A stretch of DNA of 49,396 bases from Lysobacter sp. Root916 (GCF_001429785.1 NZ_LMJF01000001.1:135773-185168); one strand, 5' to 3'. Positions 24,643 through 33,853 are shown, counted from the stretch's first letter. A program made the numbers and translations. Notes: a model not told the origin generated them from the sequence alone.

Positions 24643-25281
24643 ATGCACATCGCCCTGATCGGCGCCAGCGGCTTCATCGGCTCGGCGCTGCGTAACGAAG
24701 CCCTGTCGCGCGGCCACCGGGTCACCGCCCTGGTCGGCCACCCGGAAAAGCTGAGCGCGCAAGCTGGCCTGAGCGTGTTCGCCACCGACGTGCTCGACCA
24801 GGACCGCCTGGCCCAGCAACTGGCCGGCCACGAGGCCGTGATCAGCGCCTTCAGCGGCCACGCCCAGGACGACGTGCGCGACTACTTCAACCGCGGCACG
24901 GCCGCCATCGTCGCCGCGACCAAGCAGGCCGGCGTGCCACGCCTGCTGGTGGTCGGCGGCGCCGGCAGCCTCGAGGTCGCGCCCGGCGTGCAACTGGTCG
25001 ATACCCCGGACTTTCCCGCGCAGTGGAAGGGCGCCGCCTTGGGCGGCCGCGACGTGCTCGAATCGCTGCGCGCCGAGCCCACCCTGGACTGGACCTTCCT
25101 CAGCCCGGCGGCCCTGATCTCGCCCGGCGAGCGCACCGGCCGCTTCCGCCTCGGCGGCGAGCAACTGCTGGTCGACGAGGCCGGCAATTCCGCGATTTCG
25201 GTCGAGGACTACGCGCTGGCCTTGATCGACGAACTGGAGCAGCCGGCGCATAGCCGACGTCGTTTCAGCATCGCGTATTGA
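24643..25281 (+). CDS. NAD(P)-binding oxidoreductase (atypical SDR, YwnB-like)
   Basis: 212 aa, single Rossmann domain. GASGFIGSAL (7-16) is the dinucleotide loop, followed by HRVTALVGHPEKL for the NADP-binding arginine/lysine region and WTFLSPAALISPGERTG near the active site. Such proteins act as flavin or quinone reductases or regulators in stress; no exact substrate can be given. The divergent LysR gene is its probable regulator. AACGGAG precedes the ATG. Confidence 0.9.
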   Translation: MHIALIGASGFIGSALRNEALSRGHRVTALVGHPEKLSAQAGLSVFATDVLDQDRLAQQLAGHEAVISAFSGHAQDDVRDYFNRGTAAIVAATKQAGVPRLLVVGGAGSLEVAPGVQLVDTPDFPAQWKGAALGGRDVLESLRAEPTLDWTFLSPAALISPGERTGRFRLGGEQLLVDEAGNSAISVEDYALALIDELEQPAHSRRRFSIAY

Positions 25282-25290
25282 GCCTGACGG

Positions 25291-25315
25291 CGCGCGGTGG
25301 ATCGCCCACCGCGCG
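25291..25315 (+). terminator. Hairpin after the oxidoreductase gene
   Basis: CGCGCGGTGG-ATCGC-CCACCGCGCG, a perfect 10-bp stem 10 bp after the stop codon at 25281. There is no T-run, so termination would need help, but position and stability suit a transcript end. Confidence 0.5.
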
Positions 25316-25420
25316 TCGGCGTTGGAAGGCAGCGCGCAAGCATGGCCCTGGCCACGGCCGTGCGCGCCGGATCGAATATGAGCGGCTAGGGGAAGATGGT
25401 CCAGGCCAGTGTGCGGTTGC

Positions 25421-25625
25421 ATCGCGCAGGTCCTGATCGAGCAGTTGCGGTCGCTCACGGACCGCATCGACATGCTGGTAATGCTGCAGGACTTCGAGGT
25501 GCCTGCGTCGCAGCCTTCCGAGCGCGCCTGGTGCGGGCAGGGTCTGGAGATCGGGGGCACGCAAAGATGTGCAGGAAGCGGTGTCGAAAGTGGGGCGTAT
25601 CGAGCGCCAGCCGATGTATCGCTGA
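25421..25625 (+). pseudogene. Decayed 3' end of a paralogue of the TPR gene at 25749
   Basis: Translated in one frame, 25421-25550 gives IAQVLIEQLRSLTDRIDMLV, then MLQDFEV...SERAWC. This aligns position by position with AELALLELLASPEERGDILE, WLQAYRQ...GDRTWC near the end of the intact gene. After a frame change near 25555, the next frame gives DVQEAVSKVGRIERQPMYR and a stop, matching RVQEAIARVGRIERYDVYG. So this is the last ~65 codons of a duplicated gene, frameshifted and without its 5' part. The rest of the 25282-25748 gap holds no other recognisable gene. Confidence 0.72.
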
Positions 25626-25748
25626 GCGCGCCGGCGCCGTGCCGACGCGTGTATACGTCCTGCGCGGTCCGCCAACGGCGGTACTACTTCGGCTAACCTG
25701 CCCGTATCTTGGAGAGCCGTCGGCGCAGCGCGCCGGTAGGGGAACGAC

Positions 25749-27305
25749 ATGCGCGGCACACTTCGCAGGACTGGTGTCGCACTGACTCTGATCTTGTGCT
25801 TCGGTCCGACGGCGTTCGCGCAAAGCGAATGCGAGCATCTTGGCGCACAGGCCGTCATCGCGGAGAAAGCACGCAAGCCGTTCTTCTTCCGGACTTACGA
25901 GAAGCGCCGTATTGCCGCCTTGACCCTGGCCGAATGCGCATACCGCAAGGAAGCCGACCGTGCCTTGAGCGCGGCCATCGGCGATAGGCGGTTCGCCCGC
26001 CTGTCCGCCGAAGAGCAACGCCGCACCTTGTCGATCGCCGGCCTGAACGCTTGGCGCCTGGAGCAGTACCAGCATTCGCTGGAACTGCACCGGCGCGCCG
26101 TCGCCACCGATCCTGGCGACGCCGACGATTGGTTTCGCCTGTCGATCCTGGCGCGCATGCAGGGCGACAACACGGCGGCGGCCGAATCGCTGATCCATTT
26201 GATCGAGCATTGGCCGGACTTACTGGACAACCTCGACGACCAGCATATCTTCCCGCTGATCTTCCGGCTGGAGCCGCGTTCGCAGGTGCGCCTGGATTTG
26301 TTGCAGGCCTTGTACGACGCCAACTGGCGCCGCAAAGGGCAGGGTGCAAGTCTGGCCTGGTACGAGCTGGCGGTGATGCGCATCGACCGTGGGCAGGCCG
26401 ATGCCGCAACTGCGGCGATCCGGCGCGTGTCCACGCCGATCGAACTGGTCAAGCTGCGCGCCGACAAGCGCTTCGACGCGATCGTGGATCGCGATGCCGG
26501 GGCGTTCGACGTCGAAAACGCGGCCGCGCAGGAAGTGGAGCTCTACCGCTCGCTATCCGAGGTACAGCCCGATTCGCTGGAACTGAGCAGGCAGCTTAGC
26601 TACGCCCTGCTGACCGCGGGCCGGACCGAGGCGGCGCTGACCCATTCCAGTCAAGTGTTGGCGAGCATCGCCGAAGCGCCGGCCGGCCAGGCGCCGTATA
26701 AGAATCTGGGTGACGAAGTCTGGCTGATGAACAACCGCGCCATCGCCCTGCGCCGTCTCGGCCATCTAGACGAGGCGCTGCTGGAATTGCGCCGCGCCTC
26801 GCTTCACACCGAAGACGGCGGCGCCAACGTCAGCCAGACCTTGAACCTGGGCGACTTCTACGCCTCCCTGGGCCGCTCCGATGAAGCCTTGGCCGCGGCG
26901 GCGCGCGCGGGCGACGACATCAGCGGTTACGGGAGGATGGTCCAGGTCTCGGTGCAACTGCGCGGAGCGCTGCAAAAGCATGATGCCGATGGCGTACAGC
27001 GCGCGCTTAACTATCTGCGCGAGCATCGCAAGGATTCGCAGGAGACCTATCTGGATGCGCTGCTTATTGCCGCGCGCCTGGACGAGGCCGAGTTGGCGCT
27101 GCTGGAACTGCTGGCCTCGCCGGAAGAGCGCGGCGACATTCTGGAGTGGCTGCAGGCCTACCGCCAAGCCGAACCTCTGCCGGGCGATCGCACCTGGTGC
27201 GCAGGTAAGGCCGAACTCATCGCGCGCAGGCGCGTGCAGGAAGCGATCGCGCGCGTGGGCCGTATCGAACGCTACGACGTCTACGGTATGAACGAAATGC
27301 GGTGA
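25749..27305 (+). CDS. Exported TPR-repeat protein, unknown
   Basis: 518 aa. A cleavable signal peptide (about 1-24, ending TAFAQ) is followed by helical repeats throughout; TPR-like units are clearest at about 95-130 (NAWRLEQYQHSLELHRRAVA) and 320-400 (NRAIALRRLGHLDEALLELR, DFYASLGRSDEALAAAARAG). Cysteines flank the protein (C28, C62 region and WCAGK near 485), possibly disulfide-bonded. It probably acts in the periplasm as a scaffold. No partner is evident from neighbours. The end of a second copy remains just upstream, so this family duplicated in place. Confidence 0.85.
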   Translation: MRGTLRRTGVALTLILCFGPTAFAQSECEHLGAQAVIAEKARKPFFFRTYEKRRIAALTLAECAYRKEADRALSAAIGDRRFARLSAEEQRRTLSIAGLNAWRLEQYQHSLELHRRAVATDPGDADDWFRLSILARMQGDNTAAAESLIHLIEHWPDLLDNLDDQHIFPLIFRLEPRSQVRLDLLQALYDANWRRKGQGASLAWYELAVMRIDRGQADAATAAIRRVSTPIELVKLRADKRFDAIVDRDAGAFDVENAAAQEVELYRSLSEVQPDSLELSRQLSYALLTAGRTEAALTHSSQVLASIAEAPAGQAPYKNLGDEVWLMNNRAIALRRLGHLDEALLELRRASLHTEDGGANVSQTLNLGDFYASLGRSDEALAAAARAGDDISGYGRMVQVSVQLRGALQKHDADGVQRALNYLREHRKDSQETYLDALLIAARLDEAELALLELLASPEERGDILEWLQAYRQAEPLPGDRTWCAGKAELIARRRVQEAIARVGRIERYDVYGMNEMR

Positions 27306-27363
27306 ATCCGGTGTCGACAGGTGGCTGGCATACTTCCGCCTCGTCACGCACGCAGGAGCCCGC

Positions 27364-27996
27364 ATGCACGGCCCCGATCCCAACGACCCGCATCCGATGC
27401 GCGGTTTTCCGCAGATCTGCTACATCCGCAATACCGTCGACAACCCGCAGATCCAGGTCGGCGAGTACAGCTACTACGACGATCCCGAGGATTCGGAAGG
27501 GTTCGCCCGCAACGTGCTGTACCTGTTCCCCTTCATCGGCGACCGCCTCATCATCGGCCGCTACTGCGCGATCGCGCGCGGCGCGACCTTCGTGATGAAC
27601 GGCGCCAACCACCGCATGTCGGGCTTCTCGACCTATCCCTTCAACATCTTCGGCAACGGCTGGGAGCGCAGCACGCCGCTGCCCGAGGAGCTGCCCTACA
27701 AGGGCGACACCGTGGTCGGCAACGACGTCTGGATCGGCTACCAGGCCATGCTGATGCCCGGCGTGCGCGTCGGCGACGGCGCCATCATCGCCGCGCGCTC
27801 GGTGGTGAGCGCGGACGTGCCGCCTTACGCCATCGTCGGCGGCAACCCTGCGCGGGTGCTGCGCATGCGCTACGAGCCGGCGCAGATCGAACGCTTGCTG
27901 CGCATCGCCTGGTGGGATTGGGGCGCGGACAAGGTCAGCCGCAATCTGGAGTTGATCGTGGGCGCCGACCTGGACGCGCTGGAAGCGGCGCAATGA
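27364..27996 (+). CDS. Vat-type xenobiotic acetyltransferase (hexapeptide repeat)
   Basis: 210 aa. Left-handed beta-helix enzyme transferring acetyl from acetyl-CoA. HGPDP at the N-terminus, VGEYSYYDDPEDSEGF, then LIIGRYCAIARGATFVMNGANHRM with catalytic H83, STYPFNIFGNGWE, and GNDVWIGYQAMLMPGVRVGDG match streptogramin A acetyltransferases (Vat) more closely than CatB chloramphenicol enzymes. Family knowledge says such enzymes inactivate virginiamycin-type antibiotics, but chromosomal homologues can have other acceptors; resistance is inference. GGAG-type site precedes the ATG; 58 bp after the TPR gene. Confidence 0.9.
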   Translation: MHGPDPNDPHPMRGFPQICYIRNTVDNPQIQVGEYSYYDDPEDSEGFARNVLYLFPFIGDRLIIGRYCAIARGATFVMNGANHRMSGFSTYPFNIFGNGWERSTPLPEELPYKGDTVVGNDVWIGYQAMLMPGVRVGDGAIIAARSVVSADVPPYAIVGGNPARVLRMRYEPAQIERLLRIAWWDWGADKVSRNLELIVGADLDALEAAQ

Positions 27997-28002
27997 GTGC
28001 GC

Positions 28003-29322
28003 TCAGCGCGTAGCCGAGGCGTCCTGGGGCAGGAGTGCCTCGGTGGCGGTCTGGCGCGCTTGCGCGCGGGCTAGCCCGAAGCCGGTGCAGGCCCAGGCCA
28101 GCGCGATCGCCGCGCCGATCAGGGCGGCCAGGGCCGGTTGCTGGGCGACCGCGTCGACCAGGGCCTTGGCCCAGCCGCTGACCGCGTCGGCGCCGCGATA
28201 GACCACCGAGTCGATGAAGTTCTTGGCCTTGTACTTGGCCTGGGTCGGCACCGAGGTGAACAGCATCTCGCGGCCCGGCCGCACGAAGGCGTATTCGCCG
28301 GCGCGGCGCACCACCATCACCACCGCCAGCACGGCGAAGGTCGGTGCCAGCGCCAGCCACAGGAAGCCGAACACCGTCACCACCGGCACCGCCACCAGCA
28401 GCACGCCTATCCCCAGCCGCTGCGCCAGGCGACCGGTCAGGAACAACTGCGACAGGATCGCCAGGCTCTGCACCAGCACGTCGATGGTGCCGAATACGCG
28501 GGTCTGGTCGGCGCGGTCGGGATAGGTGAGTTCGACCAGCCGCGCCTGCTCGAAATAGAGAAAGGTGCTGACGCTGGCCAGCAACAACACAAAGGCGGCG
28601 ATGCCGAGCAGGTAGGGCGAGCGCAGCACGTCGGTGAAGCCGGCGAAGGGGCTGCCGCCGAGCGGACGCGCGCGCGCCGCGGCGCTGGCTTCGGCATGCA
28701 GGGGGTGGGCGTCGCGCCAGCGCTGCAAGCGCCGTGCGACATAGATCGCCGCGACCAACAGCGCCGCCGACAGCCACAACAATCCGGCATGGCCGATGCG
28801 GCCGACCAGGACCACGCCCAGCAAGGGGCCGAGCAGGCCGCCGAAGCTCGCGCCGGATGCCATCAGCGCGAACACGCGCTTGGCCTGCGCGGTCGGGAAC
28901 AGATCGGCCAACACGCTCCAGGCCACCGAGATCGCGATCAGATTGAACACCGACAGCCAGATGTAGAAGCTGCGCGCGAACCACAGATTGTCCGGCGCCC
29001 AGTGGAAGCCCAGCGCGAACCCGGCCAGGTTCAGGGCGAAGAAGCCGAAGGTCCACGGCAATACGCGCCGGCGCTGCACGCGCGTGGCCAGCCAGCCGAA
29101 CAGGGGCATCACCGCCAGCGTGGCGACGAAGGTGCCGGTGAACAGCCATTGCAGGTTGTCCACGCCGCCGGCGATGCCCATGGTCTCGCGCACCGGACGC
29201 AGCATGAAATAGCCGGCGAACAGCAGGAAGAACAACAGTGCGCCGGCCGCCGCGGGCTCGGCCTCGCGTTGGTCGATGCCGAACAGGCGGGCCAGCTGAC
29301 GCGTCGGCGCGGCCGCGCTCAT
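28003..29322 (-). CDS. MFS transporter (nucleotide-translocase-like group)
   Basis: 439 aa, 12 hydrophobic helices. The pattern FLLFAGYFMLRPVRETMGI in helix 1, ending in RPVRE, and the SVLADLFPTAQAKRVFALMASGAS region are typical of a bacterial MFS group distantly related to ATP/ADP translocases. Substrate unknown. It follows the aldo/keto reductase gene on the same strand by 7 bp, so the two are cotranscribed, with the reductase first. Confidence 0.9.
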   Translation of the reverse strand: MSAAAPTRQLARLFGIDQREAEPAAAGALLFFLLFAGYFMLRPVRETMGIAGGVDNLQWLFTGTFVATLAVMPLFGWLATRVQRRRVLPWTFGFFALNLAGFALGFHWAPDNLWFARSFYIWLSVFNLIAISVAWSVLADLFPTAQAKRVFALMASGASFGGLLGPLLGVVLVGRIGHAGLLWLSAALLVAAIYVARRLQRWRDAHPLHAEASAAARARPLGGSPFAGFTDVLRSPYLLGIAAFVLLLASVSTFLYFEQARLVELTYPDRADQTRVFGTIDVLVQSLAILSQLFLTGRLAQRLGIGVLLVAVPVVTVFGFLWLALAPTFAVLAVVMVVRRAGEYAFVRPGREMLFTSVPTQAKYKAKNFIDSVVYRGADAVSGWAKALVDAVAQQPALAALIGAAIALAWACTGFGLARAQARQTATEALLPQDASATR

Positions 29323-29329
29323 GCCCGCT

Positions 29330-30313
29330 TCAACCGATCGCCGCGATCAGGGCCGCACGCTGCTTGGCGTCCAGCAAGGCGCCGACGCCGGCCTGAAGAT
29401 TGTCGGTCTGGTTCTTGGGCTTGGAGGTGGCCGGAATCACCACCGTCACCGCCGGTTCGCTGAGTACGAACTTCAGGAACAGTTGCGCCCAGGAACCGGC
29501 GCCGACCTCCGCCGCCCACTCCGGCAGCGGCTTGTCGCGTACCTGCGCGAACAAGCGGCCGTCCTCGAAGGCGCGGTTGACGATCACCGCGATGCCCAGC
29601 TCGCGCGCGAGCGGGAAGATCGTGCGTTCGGCGGCGCGCGAGACCGGCGAATAGTTGATCTGCACGAACTCGGGCTTGAGCGCGCGCATGTCCTGGGCGA
29701 GTTGCGCGTGGGCATCGTCGCGGTAGTGGGTCAGGCCGACGTAACGCAGCTTGCCTTGCTGCTTGAGTTCGCGCGCGAGCGCGAGCTGGGTGCGGGTATC
29801 GCGCAGGTTATGCACCTGCAGCAGGTCGATCTTGTCGGTCTTCAGGCGGCGCAGGGATTCGCCGAACTGGGCCAGGCCTTCATCGCGGCCGCTCACGCCG
29901 GACAGCTTGGTGGCCAGGAACAGCTTGGGTCGCGCCCGCGTTTCGGCCAGCAGGTCGCCGAGCACGTCCTCGGCGCTGGAATAGGTCGGCGCTGTGTCGA
30001 TCACTGTTGCGCCGGCATCGATGAATCGCTTGAGCACCTCGCGCAGGGGCTCGCGCGCGTCCGCGCCGGCGCCGACCTCGAAGCTGCCCGAGGTGCCCAT
30101 GCCGATCACGGGCAGTGGCTCGCCGCTGGAGGGAATGGCGCGTTTCAGCAGCGGGCCGCGGAACGGTTGCTCGGCGGTGAGCGCGCCGGCCGGTTTGTTC
30201 GGGCCGTTGCCCAGGGGGCGCGGCGTATCCTGGCTGCACGCAGCCAGAGGCGCCAGCGCCAATCCGGTGGCAGTGAGGGTGGCGGTGGCGAGGAAATCCC
30301 GACGGCTGGCCAT
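29330..30313 (-). CDS. Exported aldo/keto reductase with Tat signal and lipobox
   Basis: 327 aa. The N-terminus SRRDFLATATLTATGLALAP carries a twin-arginine motif and is followed by LAAC with C26, so the protein is likely a Tat-exported lipoprotein or has a Tat signal cut nearby. The (beta/alpha)8 catalytic tetrad is visible as D106, Y111 (DTAPTYSSAED), K136 (ATKL) and H168 (QVHN). It reduces aldehydes or ketones with NADPH in family members; cofactor is bound before Tat export, which fits. First gene of an operon with the MFS transporter. Confidence 0.92.
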   Translation of the reverse strand: MASRRDFLATATLTATGLALAPLAACSQDTPRPLGNGPNKPAGALTAEQPFRGPLLKRAIPSSGEPLPVIGMGTSGSFEVGAGADAREPLREVLKRFIDAGATVIDTAPTYSSAEDVLGDLLAETRARPKLFLATKLSGVSGRDEGLAQFGESLRRLKTDKIDLLQVHNLRDTRTQLALARELKQQGKLRYVGLTHYRDDAHAQLAQDMRALKPEFVQINYSPVSRAAERTIFPLARELGIAVIVNRAFEDGRLFAQVRDKPLPEWAAEVGAGSWAQLFLKFVLSEPAVTVVIPATSKPKNQTDNLQAGVGALLDAKQRAALIAAIG

Positions 30314-30426
30314 GGCGCGTACTCGCGTTGCGGGGAAGACGTGGACAGACCGCAGCCTCGCCTGTGGCGCGGGCTGCGGACAGTGCCGTTAGCCATGTGC
30401 CCGCGGCGGCGTCGCCGTCGCGGGAC

Positions 30427-31329
30427 TCAGCGCGCGCAGAGACGCTGCAACAGGGCCATCGCCGCGGCCGGATTGCGCGCCTTGGCGGCGCTGATGAAAT
30501 ACAGATAGACCTCGCGCGGGCGCGCGCCGGCCTCGCCGACGGCGCCGACATGCGCCAGGTCGGCCGGATCGCCGCCTTCGGCCCATGCGCGCGCGCGTCG
30601 CGCCCAATCGTCGAGCTCGGATTCGGGATAGCCGGTCGCGACTTCGGCGCGCGAACGCATCAGCCGCGCGTACACGAAGTCGCCGGTGATGTCGGCCAGC
30701 GAGGGGTAGTCGCTGGAGTCGGTGTAGACGGTGGCGACCCGACGCTCGCGCGCGAGGCGCAGGTAGGCGGGATCGCGGAAGCTGTCGTGGCGCACTTCCA
30801 GCACGTGGCGCAGGGCCCGGCCGTCGAGCTCGCGCGGCAGGCCGTCGAGGAAGGCGGCGACGTCGTCGGCGTCGAAACTGCGGCTGGGCGCCAGCTGCCA
30901 CAGGATCGGGCCCAGGCGCTGGCCGAACTCGGCCAGGCCGCCGTCGATGAAGGCCTGCGCGGCCTTGATGTTGCGCGCCAGTGCGCCGGACTGGGTGATC
31001 CGCCCGGGGGCCTTGAGCGAGAACGTGAAGACGTTCGGCGTTTCCGCCGCCCACTTGGCGTAAGTGGCCGGTTTCTGCGCGCTGTAGAAAGTGCCGTTGA
31101 TCTCGATGCTGCTCAACTCGCGGCTCGCGTATTCCAGCTCGCGCCGCTGCACCAAGCCCTTGGGATAGAAGTTGTCGCGCCAGGGCGCGTAGGTCCAGCC
31201 GCCGATGCCGACGCGGATGCCGTCCACCGGCGGGACATGACGCGTGTCACCGCCGCTGCCGTCGTCGGCGGGAGGCGCGGAGAACAGATCGCCGGCGGGG
31301 GCGGGCTTCTTGCTGCGCGTGGGGCTCAT
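30427..31329 (-). CDS. DUF72 family protein (YecE-like)
   Basis: 300 aa, a TIM-barrel of the DUF72 family. After a low-complexity N-terminus (1-35), the conserved blocks are IRVGIGGWTYAPWRDNFYP, SIEINGTFYSAQKPATYAKW, FTFSLKAPGRITQ, GPILWQLAPS and the C-terminal EVYLYFISAAKARNP. Biochemical function unknown. I start at 31329; an ATG sixteen codons upstream is also in frame. Divergent from the GFA gene. Confidence 0.9.
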   Translation of the reverse strand: MSPTRSKKPAPAGDLFSAPPADDGSGGDTRHVPPVDGIRVGIGGWTYAPWRDNFYPKGLVQRRELEYASRELSSIEINGTFYSAQKPATYAKWAAETPNVFTFSLKAPGRITQSGALARNIKAAQAFIDGGLAEFGQRLGPILWQLAPSRSFDADDVAAFLDGLPRELDGRALRHVLEVRHDSFRDPAYLRLARERRVATVYTDSSDYPSLADITGDFVYARLMRSRAEVATGYPESELDDWARRARAWAEGGDPADLAHVGAVGEAGARPREVYLYFISAAKARNPAAAMALLQRLCAR

Positions 31330-31440
31330 CGGTGTTTCGCCGTCCGAGAGTGATAGGTGCGGAACGCAGGCGAGCATAGCGCCGAAACGTTAAGCTCACG
31401 TCGCGCCGACGGTGGCGCGACAGGCACAGGGAGTATCAGG

Positions 31441-31791
31441 ATGACCACCCACACCGGCAGTTGCCATTGCGGCAAGGTCGCTTACGAAGTCGACGGCGAT
31501 ATCGATCAGGCCTTGGACTGCAATTGCTCGATGTGCCGCCGTCGCGGCGGTCTGCTCTGGTTCGTGCCGCGCGCGGCGCTGCGCCTTACCACCGACGAAG
31601 CCGACCTGGGTACCTACCGCTTCAACACCGGTGTGATCGCGCACCACTTCTGCCCGAACTGCGGGATCTCGCCCTTCAGCGAAGGCAAGGGGCCGGACGG
31701 TTCGGCGATGGGCTGCATCAATGTGCGCTGCCTGGACGGCGTCGACCTGACGACGCTGAAGATCGTGCCGTGGAACGGGCGCGATCATTGA
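31441..31791 (+). CDS. GFA-family (glutathione-dependent formaldehyde-activating-like) zinc protein
   Basis: 116 aa. Zinc cysteines are in the family positions: CHCGK (8-12), CNCSMCRR (28-35) and FCPNCGISPF (71-80). Members bind glutathione adducts or have no known reaction; the name does not prove formaldehyde metabolism here, and no formaldehyde genes lie nearby. GGGAG precedes the ATG. Confidence 0.92.
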   Translation: MTTHTGSCHCGKVAYEVDGDIDQALDCNCSMCRRRGGLLWFVPRAALRLTTDEADLGTYRFNTGVIAHHFCPNCGISPFSEGKGPDGSAMGCINVRCLDGVDLTTLKIVPWNGRDH

Positions 31792-31881
31792 GCCGCGATC
31801 GGCGGGGCCGGGGACGGTCAGCGCCCCGCCACCGTCGCGCTTTGGGAATCGCCGACCGACCCTGCCGTCGATCGAACGGGC

Positions 31882-31914
31882 AAAAAAAGACCGGCGCATG
31901 AATGCGCCGGTCTT
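31882..31914 (-). terminator. Intrinsic terminator for the DUF885 peptidase gene
   Basis: On the minus strand, a 12-bp stem (AAGACCGGCGCA with its complement, 4-nt loop TTCA) ends in seven Ts. It lies about 110 bp after the stop of the 32024-33853 gene. The plus-strand side has only TT after the stem, so it is mainly one-way. Confidence 0.85.
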
Positions 31915-32023
31915 CGGTGTCGCTAGCGATGCGCTGCTGGCCTCGTACTAAAGCCGATGGATCCGCGCTTTCGCGGGGATGACGCGATGGCAAAGCCGTG
32001 CGCATTGCGCACGGCCCGTCGCG

Positions 32024-33853
32024 TCACTTGATCGGTTCGTTCAACATCATCTGCCGCACGAACCGCACCGGCGGCGCGCCGTAGGACAGCACCTGGTCGT
32101 GGTAGGTCTTGGCGTTGAACTGCGCGCCCAGCTTGGTCTCCACCGCCTTGCGCATGTCGAAGTGCTCCTGCGCGCCGACGAAATAGGTCGGCAGCTGCGC
32201 CGAGGTCAGCTGCGCGCGCACCCACTTGCCTTCGGCCTCGCTGGCCTGCTGGAAGGCCTGCTGGGTCATCAGCTCCATCGCCTGTTCCTTGGTCCAGTTG
32301 TCGACCTGGACGCCCTGGTCGAGGATGGCGTTGGCGATGGTGCGCAGGTAGAACTTCAGCTGGACCAGACGGAACAGCGGGTCGTTATCCAGATAGCCGG
32401 CGTCGGCCATCATGTCCTCGGTGTAGACCGCCCAGCCCTCGGCGAACAGGCCCGAGCGCAGCACCGCGCGCAACGTCGACGGCGACTTGGCCGAGTGCGC
32501 GCCTTCCAGGTAATGGCCGGGCATCGCCTCGTGGATCGACAGCAGGTGGATCATGCGGTTGTTGTATTCGCGCAGGAACGAGTCGACCTGCTTGTCGCTC
32601 CAGTCGTCCGGAATCGGCGAGATCGCATAGTAGGTGTCCAGGCCGCGATCCAGCGGGCCCGGCGAATCGCAGTACGCCACCGCCACGCCGCGCTGGAACT
32701 CCGGCATCAGGATGATCTTGACCGGATCGTTGGGCACCGTGACCAGGTCCTTGGCGCGGGTGAACGCGGTGGCGTCGGCCAGGGTCTGCTTGGCGAAATC
32801 GACCACCTTGTCGCGCGCGGGCTTCTCGGCGTAGGCCAGCTCCAGCGCGGCTTCGATCGCCTTCTGCTGCTCCGGCGCACTGGGCTTGTCCGGCAGCGCC
32901 GGCGCGCCTGGCTTGTCCTTGAGCACCTGCTGCGCGATCGCGTACATGTCGCCGCGCACGCGCACCAGCTCGGCCTCGGCGCGTTGCTTGATTTCGGCGC
33001 GCGACAGCGACGAGTTCAGCGAGTACTGCAGCTTTTCGTCGTACAGGGTCTGGCCGATGCGGAAGTTGCCCTTGGCGTTCGGCACCAGGGTTTCGTCCAG
33101 CCACTTCTGCTGCTCGGCCACGGCCTTGCGCAGGCCGGCGACGGCCGCGTCCAGGCGCTTGCGGTCCGCGCCCTGCAGCTGGCCCGCATTGGGCACGATG
33201 AAGGTGTCGACCAGGCTGAGCACACCGGCGTTCTGCTTGGCGACGGTCTCGGCGTGGATCTTCGGCACCCGCGTCGGGTCGAGGTTGGCGCGCGCCTGGG
33301 CGAAGATCTGCGGGATCTTCTCCATGCGCACCGTCGCCGACTTCAGACGCTGCGGCATCGGCGCGAACTCGCGCGCCATCAGGTTGTAGATCGCGCCGCC
33401 GGCCAGACCGCTATAGACCTGCGGGTCCCAGGCCCAGCCCTGCAGGGTTTCGATGCCCCACACGTCCGAGCGCAGCTGGTTGCGCAGGATCGCCGCGTCG
33501 ATCTGGTTCTCGCGCGAGAGCTTGCTCAGATCCACCGTGTCCAACTCGCCCAGCAGCTTCTTGGCGAAATCGACCTGGGCCTTGCGGCCGGCCTCGCTGA
33601 GGTCGTCGACCTCGCTGTCGTAGCGGTGCTCGCCGATCTGGGTCGCGGACACCGGGTTCAGCTTCAGCCAGCCGTCCAGCCACTGCTTGGACAGTTCGGC
33701 GAAGCGGGCGTCGACGGCGGCGTCGGAAGTGGTCGCCGCGGCGCTGGCGGCGGCCGCGGGCGCCTGCGGCGCGTCGGCCGTCTTCGGCTGGCAGGCGGCC
33801 AGGGTGACGGCCAGCAGGGCCAGGGCTAGCGGCGACTTACGCAACAGGCGCAT
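32024..33853 (-). CDS. DUF885 family lipoprotein peptidase
   Basis: 609 aa. A lipoprotein signal with LAAC (C21) and an Ala/Pro-rich linker to about residue 48 place it at the periplasmic face of a membrane. The DUF885 domain fills the rest; HEAMPGHYLE gives an HExxxxH metal motif, with AEGWAVYTEDM following as the usual second block. Members are thought to be zinc metallopeptidases, though direct evidence is sparse. Divergent from the S9 peptidase gene with 157 bp between starts, so the pair may share a regulatory region. Confidence 0.9.
   Translation of the reverse strand: MRLLRKSPLALALLAVTLAACQPKTADAPQAPAAAASAAATTSDAAVDARFAELSKQWLDGWLKLNPVSATQIGEHRYDSEVDDLSEAGRKAQVDFAKKLLGELDTVDLSKLSRENQIDAAILRNQLRSDVWGIETLQGWAWDPQVYSGLAGGAIYNLMAREFAPMPQRLKSATVRMEKIPQIFAQARANLDPTRVPKIHAETVAKQNAGVLSLVDTFIVPNAGQLQGADRKRLDAAVAGLRKAVAEQQKWLDETLVPNAKGNFRIGQTLYDEKLQYSLNSSLSRAEIKQRAEAELVRVRGDMYAIAQQVLKDKPGAPALPDKPSAPEQQKAIEAALELAYAEKPARDKVVDFAKQTLADATAFTRAKDLVTVPNDPVKIILMPEFQRGVAVAYCDSPGPLDRGLDTYYAISPIPDDWSDKQVDSFLREYNNRMIHLLSIHEAMPGHYLEGAHSAKSPSTLRAVLRSGLFAEGWAVYTEDMMADAGYLDNDPLFRLVQLKFYLRTIANAILDQGVQVDNWTKEQAMELMTQQAFQQASEAEGKWVRAQLTSAQLPTYFVGAQEHFDMRKAVETKLGAQFNAKTYHDQVLSYGAPPVRFVRQMMLNEPIK

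Noticed and set aside
25396-25785. Open frames of 95-129 codons upstream of the TPR gene as real genes
   Set aside because: They have no ribosome site, and the part with recognisable sequence matches the end of the TPR protein in two different frames, so a decayed copy explains it better.
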